Source: Lachnospiraceae bacterium (lineage in GTDB: Bacteria; Bacillota; Clostridia; Lachnospirales; Lachnospiraceae). Taken from it: a stretch of DNA of 6,316 nucleotides. Position 1 is the first letter of the stretch; every line of letters begins with the position of its first letter. The stretch lies in contig JAHZHB010000065.1 of assembly GCA_019420465.1 (NCBI GenBank), forward strand, positions 1 through 6,316, read 5' to 3'. Below, piece after piece: positions 1 to 5,788 of the stretch. The translations under genes and the position numbers were made by a program. The notes under the pieces are model-generated. The model worked only from the letters and a program-made list of their open reading frames with translations, did not search any database and was not told the DNA's origin.

Positions 1-901
1 CCAGGTGCGGCAGCAGATACTCCAGTGCCTCCTGTACCGCCTTCGGGCTGCCGGGGAGATTTATGATCAGCGTACTCCCTCGCAGTCCGCTGACAGCCCG
101 GCTGAACATTGCACGGGGTGTAATACTTAAGGAATAGCCACGGATTGCCTCCGCAATGCCGCTGGCCATGCGGTCACAGACAGCAATCGTGGCCTCCGGC
201 GTGATATCCCGTGGAGAAAATCCGGTACCTCCGGTTGTGAAGATCACATGCACCTGACGCTGATCTGCCAGACGTTTCAGCTCTTTTTCCAGCTGCTCTT
301 TTTCATCCGGCAATAACAGATATTCCACCACATCGTATCCGGCCTCTGTCAGAAGCTTTTCGGCCAGCGGACCGCTTTTATCTTCTCTCTCTCCTGCAGC
401 ACCTTTATCGCTTAGGGTGATCACTGCAGCACGAAACGGCTGTTTTTCTGTCACCGGAACTACTCGTATCTCATCTCCCACCTGAATCTCTCCTTCCTGC
501 AGCACACGGGCAAAGATGCCATTGGTCGGCATAATACATTTGCCCATCTGATAATAGATCGTACAGTGGCTGTGGCAGTCTTTGCCGATCTGGGTAATTT
601 CAAGGAGTGCCGTATTGCACTGTAATCTGGTTCCCACAGGAAGTGATGTCAGGGCAATGCCTTCCACACTTATGTTTTCGCCAAAGGCACCAGGATACAC
701 ATCTGCTCCCTCTGCTTTAAAGGCGTCTATCTCTTCCTGCGCCAAAAGACTGACCTGTCTGTGCCAGCGACCGGCATGCGCATCGTTTTCGATTCCCCAG
801 TCCTGTATAAGGTGTGCAGACTGCACTGGTTTTTTCTGTGTACCTCTGTTTTCACTGATACAGATTGCCGTAATTTTCCCTGTTTCTGTACCGTTTACCA
901 T
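1..901 (-). CDS. MOSC domain - MogA/MoaB fusion protein (3' end cut by window edge)
   Basis: The reading frame is open from ATG at 901 to the left edge, giving 300 visible residues with no stop; probably only about 10-20 residues are missing. Residues 1 to about 150 form a MOSC domain, recognised by the stretch around WGIENDAHAG, WHRQVSLL, the GAFGENI segment and the conserved cysteine motif GKDCHSHC (Cys109, Cys113). Residues from about 156 form a MogA/MoaB domain: ITLSDKG near 161, TTGGTGFSPRD at 222-232 and NLPGSPKA at 281-288. MogA enzymes adenylylate molybdopterin before metal insertion. MOSC domains are tied to sulfur or Moco handling, but the exact role of this one is unknown. Start choice: AAGGAG at 914-919 lies 12 bases upstream of ATG 901, and the MOSC homology begins just after it. 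A second in-frame ATG at 979-977 overlaps the moaA stop (ATGA) and would add 26 polar residues. The gene is the last visible member of the Moco operon. Confidence 0.93.
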   Translation of the reverse strand, partial: MVNGTETGKITAICISENRGTQKKPVQSAHLIQDWGIENDAHAGRWHRQVSLLAQEEIDAFKAEGADVYPGAFGENISVEGIALTSLPVGTRLQCNTALLEITQIGKDCHSHCTIYYQMGKCIMPTNGIFARVLQEGEIQVGDEIRVVPVTEKQPFRAAVITLSDKGAAGEREDKSGPLAEKLLTEAGYDVVEYLLLPDEKEQLEKELKRLADQRQVHVIFTTGGTGFSPRDITPEATIAVCDRMASGIAEAIRGYSLSITPRAMFSRAVSGLRGSTLIINLPGSPKAVQEALEYLLPHL

Positions 902-913
902 ATTGCCTTTGTG

Positions 914-919
914 CTCCTT
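914..919 (-). promoter_or_regulatory. Ribosome binding site deciding the MOSC-MogA start
   Basis: The minus strand reads AAGGAG here, 12 bases before ATG 901. The spacing is slightly long, but the alternative ATG at 979 has no comparable purine-rich site, only GGTGG directly abutting it. This favours translation from 901 over the version coupled to moaA. Confidence 0.55.
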
Positions 920-975
920 CCTGTTTTTATCCTGCTGTTTATCTAAAAGACACTCAATGTTTCTGTATGATCCAG

Positions 976-1941
976 TCATCCACCGATCTGTGCCATCTGT
1001 CTGTTTTCTGTGATTTTATCTCGTGTTTCGAAACAATGCATTCCGGGTTTTGTCAGAATTGCCTGTTCCAGAAGCCTGCGTATGCTTTCCTTATCATTCG
1101 CCCGGATACTGTCTCTTCCCTGTATGATTTCGCCATAACACAGACATGGTTTAAACGAGCCGTCTGCTGTCATGCGAATGCGGTTGCACTGCGCACAGAA
1201 TTTTCCATGTATCGGACTGATAAATCCAATATATCCGACATGATCGGGAATATGGTAATACACAGCCGGACCGTTTCCCTGTCTGGTTTTTACCGGCAGC
1301 ATAACACCATATTGCTTTTCTATTTCTTCTTTCAGTTCGATATTGGATATACCATCATGAGATTTTCCCTCACCTATTGGCATCATCTCAATAAACCGCA
1401 CGGCTACAGGAAGTTCTTCTGTCAGCGCGACCATATCCCTCCATGCATCCGGATTCACCTCTTTTTGCAGCACCGTATTGATATGCAGCGGGATCTGCAC
1501 TCCCAGCACCTGCTGTATACCTTCTTTTACTGCTTCCAGTCCGTCTGTGCCCGTGATCTTTTCGTACGTATTACAATCCAGTGTGTCAAGACTGACGTTG
1601 ATACAGTCTGTTCCTGCTTCTTTCAGAGCTTTTGCCCTGTCTGCCAGAAGGATACCGTTGGTTGTCAGTGTCACCTGGCTGACCCCGGGCATAGTTTTCA
1701 GCTCACCGATCAGTTCAACGCAGTCGGTTCTGACCAGTGGTTCGCCTCCGGTGATCTTGAATGTTGTAATGCCAAGAAAAGCTGCTTCTTTGCAGACTGC
1801 CAGAATCTCGTCCTTTGTGAGAAATTTTTCCTGCGGCAGCTTTGGTGTATCTGGTGTCTGGCAGTACTTACAATGCAGATTGCACCGGTCAGTGATGGAG
1901 ATTCTCATATAATCTATGTTTCTGCCAAATGTATCCTGCAT
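976..1941 (-). CDS. moaA: GTP 3',8-cyclase MoaA
   Basis: A radical SAM enzyme of 321 residues that, with MoaC, makes the first Moco intermediate, cyclic pyranopterin monophosphate, from GTP in the cytoplasm. MoaA forms 3',8-cyclo-7,8-dihydro-GTP. The N-terminal cluster motif CNLHCKYC (Cys20, Cys24, Cys27) binds the SAM-cleaving 4Fe-4S cluster. GGEPLVR at 65-71 is the SAM-binding segment. The C-terminal motif CAQCNRIRMTADG with Cys249, Cys252 and Cys266 binds the second, substrate-side 4Fe-4S cluster. The protein ends in Gly-Gly, the conserved MoaA tail needed for catalysis, so it is full length and looks active. An extra Cys268 follows the third cluster ligand. The start ATG 1941 has GGGGAG six bases upstream (1948-1953). 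It lies downstream of a 143-base AT-rich gap after the XdhC gene, so it may have its own promoter. The stop TGA (978-976) overlaps an ATG of the next frame. Confidence 0.98.
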   Translation of the reverse strand: MQDTFGRNIDYMRISITDRCNLHCKYCQTPDTPKLPQEKFLTKDEILAVCKEAAFLGITTFKITGGEPLVRTDCVELIGELKTMPGVSQVTLTTNGILLADRAKALKEAGTDCINVSLDTLDCNTYEKITGTDGLEAVKEGIQQVLGVQIPLHINTVLQKEVNPDAWRDMVALTEELPVAVRFIEMMPIGEGKSHDGISNIELKEEIEKQYGVMLPVKTRQGNGPAVYYHIPDHVGYIGFISPIHGKFCAQCNRIRMTADGSFKPCLCYGEIIQGRDSIRANDKESIRRLLEQAILTKPGMHCFETRDKITENRQMAQIGG

Positions 1942-2019
1942 GAGCTTCTCCCCTTTCTACGCCAGATTTCATTCATATATGTTCCATTTTTGTAAAACAT
2001 ACTTTCTGTATATTTCTTT

Positions 2020-2037
2020 ATAAAAACAGATTTTTAT
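2020..2037. repeat. AT-only inverted repeat (possible operator) upstream of moaA
   Basis: A perfect dyad with seven-base arms ATAAAAA/TTTTTAT and a four-base centre. It overlaps the -10 side of the promoter candidate at 2033-2061. Because the stem has no G-C pair it would be a poor rho-independent terminator. A protein-binding site is an alternative, but chance is also possible in such AT-rich sequence. It does not match the ModE site consensus that I know. Confidence 0.3.
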
Positions 2038-2061
2038 GTCGGATGTATACTGTCTCTTCAA
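2033..2061 (-). promoter_or_regulatory. Candidate promoter for moaA and the MOSC-MogA gene
   Basis: On the minus strand TTGAAG (2061-2056) is separated by exactly 17 bases from CATAAA (2038-2033). Each hexamer matches four of six positions of the sigma-70/SigA consensus. It lies in the 143-base AT-rich gap between the XdhC gene and moaA, the longest gap in the window. This would give a leader of roughly 85 bases. The match is weak, and read-through from the genes upstream is equally plausible. Confidence 0.25.
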
Positions 2062-2084
2062 TATTTCTTTTTATTCCCGGACGT

Positions 2085-3116
2085 TCATACTCTTTCCAGC
2101 AGTACGTCGATCCTGCCGCCACAGACCATCCCTTCTTCTTCGGCATCCATGGCCGTCATATCGACCTCACAGACCTCTGTTTTTTTCTCCGGATGCTTCA
2201 TCAGGCGAAGTGCCCTGTTTCGAACTTCGGCTTCCATGCAGCCACCGCCGATCGTATCGATACACTGCCCGTCCGACAATACCAGCATCTTCGTCCCCAC
2301 AGCCCGCGGTGCAGATCCGCGACGGCTGATGATCGTTGCAAGGACTCTATCTGATGACAGTTTTTCTGTATCCACTATAGCGTTTAACAGCTCTTTGGTA
2401 TACCCCCGACTGCGCCTGTTTTTATTTTTTTCTTCGATCACCTCGGCAAGGATCGATACCGCAATCTCTTCCGGTGTCTCTGCGGCTATGGAAAGTCCGA
2501 TGGGTGCATGCAGTCCGTCAACCTTTTCCTTTTCGATTTCCTGCGAAAGCAGCACTTCTTTTACCACAGCCACACGGCGACGGCTTCCCATCATGCCCAC
2601 ATAGGCATAGTCTTTTTTCATAATGTTTTCCAGACAGATCTGGTCATGGCGATGCCCTCTGGTCACAACAACAAAATACGTGTCCGTATTCCCCTGCACC
2701 GTGTCAAGGCCTTCGGCAAACGGTACGCACAGTACCTGATCTGCCTTTGCCCTTCGCGCCATATCTGCAAAATACGGCCGGTCTTCGATCACCGTAACTG
2801 AAAATCCCAGCATCTTTGCCATCTGTATGACCGGCATGGACACATGACCCGCACCACAGATCACCATATGCGGTGTGCTCCCCAGCGGTTCAGCAAAGAC
2901 CTTCTGGCCCTCCACAGTCAGAAGTCCGCTCTCACAGCAACCTTGTATCTGATCGATATGTCGTAAGAGAAAGGTTGTATTTTCTGTATACCAGACCGGT
3001 TCCTTCCCACATAACAGCAGCTTTTCTCCTGCATACTCTCCTTCTGAAACCGTACAGAGTATCACCTGTTTTGTCGATTCGAGTTTTTTCAGAGTTTCCC
3101 ACAGTGTCTGCATCAT
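2085..3116 (-). CDS. xdhC: XdhC/CoxI-family Moco maturation factor, domains in permuted order
   Basis: A protein of 343 residues. XdhC-family proteins bind Moco, help its sulfuration and deliver it to xanthine dehydrogenase-type hydroxylases in the cytoplasm. A Rossmann-type domain comes first: VICGAGHVS at 85-93 (dinucleotide-type glycine loop), the acidic VIEDRPYF strand end near 109-116, VTRGHRHDQ in the 150s, and YVGMMGSRRR near 173-182. The CoxI-type domain comes second: SRRGSAPRAVGTKMLV near 264-279, GGGCMEAEV near 290 and a terminal VCGGRIDVLLE at 331-341. In classical XdhC the CoxI part is N-terminal and the Rossmann part C-terminal, so this is the reverse. Residues 1-80 look like a degenerate half-domain that would normally lie between them. 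The start at 3116 is two bases after the previous gene's stop (TAG 3119-3117), with AGG-rich sequence just upstream; a second ATG follows at once at 3113. xdhC is a family-level symbol; the client enzyme is not in the window. Confidence 0.9.
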   Translation of the reverse strand: MMQTLWETLKKLESTKQVILCTVSEGEYAGEKLLLCGKEPVWYTENTTFLLRHIDQIQGCCESGLLTVEGQKVFAEPLGSTPHMVICGAGHVSMPVIQMAKMLGFSVTVIEDRPYFADMARRAKADQVLCVPFAEGLDTVQGNTDTYFVVVTRGHRHDQICLENIMKKDYAYVGMMGSRRRVAVVKEVLLSQEIEKEKVDGLHAPIGLSIAAETPEEIAVSILAEVIEEKNKNRRSRGYTKELLNAIVDTEKLSSDRVLATIISRRGSAPRAVGTKMLVLSDGQCIDTIGGGCMEAEVRNRALRLMKHPEKKTEVCEVDMTAMDAEEEGMVCGGRIDVLLERV

Positions 3117-4142
3117 CTACCTGCCTTTTCCGAATCCGCAGTTCGGGAATGTACACTGCGGACAGTTCAGACACAGCCCGCCCTCACCCAGGCAGTTCAT
3201 ATCTTCTGCCGTGAGAATTTCTCCCGCCATAAGTCTCGGCAGCACCAGATCAAAGACCGTACGCTTTGCATACATCACACATCCCGGCAGCCCCAGTACG
3301 GGGATCGTCTCTTTATAGTAGGAAAGTAAAAACATCGCTCCCGGCAATACCGGTGCACCATAGCTCACGATATCTGCGCCTGCATTTTTAATAGCCAGTG
3401 GTGTGCGGTCATCCGGGTCCACACTCATGCCTCCTGTACAGACAACCATATCCGCACCTTTTTCCAGCAGTGAACGAATGGCTGCGGTGATCATCACATG
3501 ATCATCGTTACAGATCTCATGTCCGATCACTTCGGTATCATACTCTGAGAGTTTTTCACGCACAACCGGTGTAAAGGTATCCTCGATACGATGGTTATAC
3601 ACTTCACTGCCCGTGGTAACAATACCCACCTTTTTATGCTGATACGGCAACAGCTGCAAAAGCGGTGCATCTCCTGCTTCTTCTTTCGCTTTTTTCAATT
3701 TGTCTTCCTGGATCACCAGCGGGATCACACGCATTCCGGCCAGCTTGTCTCCCTTATGCACAGGGAAATTTCCGTGTCTCGTTGCGATCATCATCTCACC
3801 GACACTGTTCACACGACGAAGGCCTTCCTTATCTACCTTCAGCACACCGTCACAGTCTGCGATCAGCTCAATCTTCCCCTCTTTGATACCGGACGGATGC
3901 ATATGCTCTCCCTGACAGATTTCTTTCAGAAGCAGTGCTGCCTCATCCTCGTGGAGCATCCCCTCTTCTTTTTCCCATACATAGAGATTTTCCTTACCCA
4001 CAGATAACAGCACGGGTATATCTTCCTCTGTCACAATGTGCCCTTTTCGAAATACAGCATCCTTTGTTACACCCTTGATGATCTGTGTGATATCGTGACA
4101 GATCACATGTCCTACCGCATCCTCTGTTCTGATCAGCTTCAT
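3117..4142 (-). CDS. MoeA-like molybdopterin-binding protein with C-terminal cysteine cluster
   Basis: A protein of 341 residues from ATG 4142. The C-terminal half is a MoCF_biosynth-type molybdopterin-binding domain: GIVTTGSEV at 173-181, VVCTGGMSVDPDD at 233-245, and LGLPGC at 283-288 followed by RTVFDLVLPRL. The N-terminal part has a short AVGHVICHDIT segment (9-19) and a KGHIVTEEDI segment (33-42), but not the full multi-domain N-terminus of classical MoeA (about 400 residues). The tail carries Cys317 and then C-x2-C-x2-C-x4-C (Cys324, 327, 330, 335), ending in GFGKGR; this could bind zinc or an Fe-S cluster. The likely role is molybdopterin binding near metal insertion or in cofactor handover; metal insertion itself is inferred from MoeA. 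A GTG at 4160 extends the frame by six codons, but AAGGAG lies six bases before ATG 4142, inside that extension, so 4142 is preferred. It lies directly upstream of the XdhC gene, suggesting a shared client. Confidence 0.9.
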   Translation of the reverse strand: MKLIRTEDAVGHVICHDITQIIKGVTKDAVFRKGHIVTEEDIPVLLSVGKENLYVWEKEEGMLHEDEAALLLKEICQGEHMHPSGIKEGKIELIADCDGVLKVDKEGLRRVNSVGEMMIATRHGNFPVHKGDKLAGMRVIPLVIQEDKLKKAKEEAGDAPLLQLLPYQHKKVGIVTTGSEVYNHRIEDTFTPVVREKLSEYDTEVIGHEICNDDHVMITAAIRSLLEKGADMVVCTGGMSVDPDDRTPLAIKNAGADIVSYGAPVLPGAMFLLSYYKETIPVLGLPGCVMYAKRTVFDLVLPRLMAGEILTAEDMNCLGEGGLCLNCPQCTFPNCGFGKGR

Positions 4143-4148
4143 ATCGTA

Positions 4149-4154
4149 CTCCTT
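4149..4154 (-). promoter_or_regulatory. Ribosome binding site setting the MoeA-like start at 4142
   Basis: A perfect AAGGAG on the minus strand with a six-base spacer to ATG 4142. It sits inside the six-codon extension that begins at GTG 4160, so the longer start is unlikely. Confidence 0.8.
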
Positions 4155-4162
4155 TTTCACCT

Positions 4163-4180
4163 ACAGGAAGCTTTTCCTGT
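4163..4180. other. Perfect hairpin in the leader of the MoeA-like gene
   Basis: The sequence ACAGGAA-N4-TTCCTGT is a perfect seven-base inverted repeat with a four-base loop. It ends eight bases before the AAGGAG site of the downstream gene on the minus strand. No T-run follows it on that strand, so it is not a terminator for the operon. On the plus strand a T-rich tract follows (from 4181), but no gene there would use it. It may be an mRNA leader hairpin or an operator; function is unknown. Confidence 0.45.
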
Positions 4181-4236
4181 TTTCCTTTTATTCTCTTTTG
4201 TGTAACGTTCCAGATTCTATAGTGTCTTATGATTTC

Positions 4237-5286
4237 TCATTTTCTCAGCAGTAACAGCTTTTCCTCCGGAATCTGCAGATATTCTGGCAGTCCTTTTTCT
4301 TCCGTTTCGCGCAGCTGTTCTCTCTGTACGAACCAGCACAGCTCCTCTGTCTGTGTGCCCGTTGTTTTCAGGAAATATTTTTTTTCAAAGGGCAGATCAG
4401 CCTCTGTACCGGCCATAACACGTATACAGTTTTCCCTTCGTTCACCCCACACAGGGACAAAATCATGGGCACGGATTCCCGCAAAAGAGATATCTTCCGG
4501 AATTTCCTGTGCAAGAGAAAGCGTAGTGCCCCACCCGGGGATTTCCAGCTCATGCGCTGTCTTTTTCACAGCTTCTGCTATATTCTTACAACCAGTCAGT
4601 CTGGCCGCTTCTTTCACCTTAGGATCAGCAAAGACCTCCTTTGTCTTTCCCTGACAGAGGATATGTCCGTCTGCCATCACAAAAAGCTCTTCGCTGAAAC
4701 GATAGATCTCATCCCTGCTGTGCGATACCAGGATTACCGTTCCTTTATAATCCTCAAGCATTTCCATCAGCTCCTGCTGCAGACGATCCTTTAAAAAAGC
4801 ATCCAGCGCCGAAAAAGGCTCATCCAGAAGGATCACCTCCGGCTCATACGCCATGATCCTTGCCAGCGCCGTTCTCTGCTGCTGCCCGCCGGAAAGCTCT
4901 CCCGGCAGCTTCTTCTCCAGACCTTTCAGCTGAAATTTTTCGATCATCTCCTGCACACGGACCGTTTTTTCCATCTTCGCCATGCGAAGTCCCATACCGA
5001 TATTCTGTTCCACGGTCATAGTCGGAAACAGCGCATAGTGCTGAAACAGATACCCGACACGACGTTTCTGCGGTGTCACAAAGCATCTGTCCGCAGAAGA
5101 ATAGACCGTTTTGTCTTCCAGACGGATATACCCGCTATCCGGTCTTTCGATTCCCGCCAGACAGCGCAGTGTCATGCTTTTTCCGCATCCTGATGCACCA
5201 AGGATACCAATCCTTCTGGATACTGTCTTTGCCTGGCAGTCGAGTGAAAAATCACCGAGTTTTTTCTGTATACGAAAGTCAATCAT
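4237..5286 (-). CDS. modC: Molybdate ABC transporter ATP-binding protein ModC
   Basis: A protein of 349 residues that hydrolyses ATP on the cytoplasmic face of the membrane to drive molybdate (possibly tungstate) import through ModB. All ABC ATPase motifs are present: Walker A GASGCGKS at 30-37, Q-loop Gln82 in FQHYALFP, signature LSGGQQQR at 131-138, Walker B VILLDEP at 151-157, D-loop SALD at 159-162 and the switch His189. Residues from about 230 to 349 form a C-terminal regulatory region containing AGIRAHDF, which resembles the TOBE-type domain of importer ATPases. The rest of that region is divergent from the Mop domain of E. coli ModC. The start ATG 5286 shares one base with the moaC stop (TGATG) and has GGGAG eight bases upstream, so the two genes are probably translationally coupled. 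Assignment as molybdate rather than another anion rests mainly on the ModB-like neighbour and Moco context. A 94-base gap follows it. Confidence 0.93.
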   Translation of the reverse strand: MIDFRIQKKLGDFSLDCQAKTVSRRIGILGASGCGKSMTLRCLAGIERPDSGYIRLEDKTVYSSADRCFVTPQKRRVGYLFQHYALFPTMTVEQNIGMGLRMAKMEKTVRVQEMIEKFQLKGLEKKLPGELSGGQQQRTALARIMAYEPEVILLDEPFSALDAFLKDRLQQELMEMLEDYKGTVILVSHSRDEIYRFSEELFVMADGHILCQGKTKEVFADPKVKEAARLTGCKNIAEAVKKTAHELEIPGWGTTLSLAQEIPEDISFAGIRAHDFVPVWGERRENCIRVMAGTEADLPFEKKYFLKTTGTQTEELCWFVQREQLRETEEKGLPEYLQIPEEKLLLLRK

Positions 5287-5765
5287 CAGGGCATCTCCCT
5301 TCTGAACGTCCCGCTTTTTCCGCCGCTTTTTTCCAACAGGCGGATACCGGTGATCTCCATGGCACGGTCAACGGCTTTACACATGTCATAGATCGTCAGA
5401 AGTGCAGTGGATACGCCGGTCAGTGCTTCCATCTCCACACCGGTCTTCCCTGTGGTCTTTGCTGTACAGACAGCCTGAATCCGGTTTTCGCTTAAGAATT
5501 CAAAGCTGATCTCCACCTTCGTCAGCTGCAAAAGATGACAGAGCGGTATCAGTTCTGATGTTTTCTTGGCTCCCATGATACCGGCGATCCGTGCCACACC
5601 GAGCACATCTCCTTTTTTCATATCGCCTGCGGTTACTTTCTGAAAACACTCCGCTGACATCGAGATCTGTCCTGCTGCCACGGCAATCCGTTCTGTATCT
5701 TTCTTTTCACTGACATCCACCATCACCGCCTCTCCGGCAGTATTAAAATGGGAAAATTCACTCAT
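5286..5765 (-). CDS. moaC: Cyclic pyranopterin monophosphate synthase MoaC
   Basis: A cytoplasmic enzyme of 159 residues that turns the MoaA product into cyclic pyranopterin monophosphate. The length is typical for the family. Family motifs are present in order: MVDVSEKKDTER at 15-26, MKKGDVLG with Lys51, LIPLCH with Cys76 and His77, KTGVEMEAL with Glu111 and Glu113, IYDMCKAVD with Asp127 and Lys130, and LLEKSGGKSG with Lys146. These correspond to the catalytic residues known from E. coli MoaC. One deviation: the usual Pro after the active-site His is Leu78 (CHLL rather than CHPL). The start ATG 5765 has AAGGAG eight bases upstream, and only 23 bases separate it from the modB stop. It lies between modB and modC, an unusual place, and its stop overlaps the modC start by one base. 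Its partner moaA is three genes downstream. Confidence 0.98.
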   Translation of the reverse strand: MSEFSHFNTAGEAVMVDVSEKKDTERIAVAAGQISMSAECFQKVTAGDMKKGDVLGVARIAGIMGAKKTSELIPLCHLLQLTKVEISFEFLSENRIQAVCTAKTTGKTGVEMEALTGVSTALLTIYDMCKAVDRAMEITGIRLLEKSGGKSGTFRREMP

Positions 5766-5788
5766 AGCTTCTTCTCCTTAAATTTCAT

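Noticed and set aside
967..1995. Long plus-strand open frame (342 codons) across the moaA region, and other plus-strand frames
   Set aside because: They lie antisense to clearly recognised genes, their translations are rich in Cys, Phe and Ser with no family motif, and they have no convincing ribosome binding site.
2020..2037. Rho-independent terminator after the XdhC gene
   Set aside because: The stem contains only A-T pairs and is not followed by a clean U-run on the minus strand (it continues AAAG), so termination is unlikely.
1942..2084. Possible Moco riboswitch upstream of moaA
   Set aside because: The gap is short and very AT-rich, and I see no extended G-C stems of the kind that element needs; the only clear dyad is AT-only.
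2932..3174. Minus-strand 80-codon frame spanning the MoeA-like/XdhC junction
   Set aside because: It overlaps the ends of two well-supported genes in another frame and shows no motif of its own.
4143..4160. GTG at 4160 as start of the MoeA-like gene
   Set aside because: AAGGAG at 4154-4149 lies inside this extension with ideal spacing to ATG 4142, and the family-like sequence begins at MKLIRTEDAVG.
4844..5086. Minus-strand 80-codon frame inside modC
   Set aside because: It is an out-of-frame shadow of the ABC signature region of modC.
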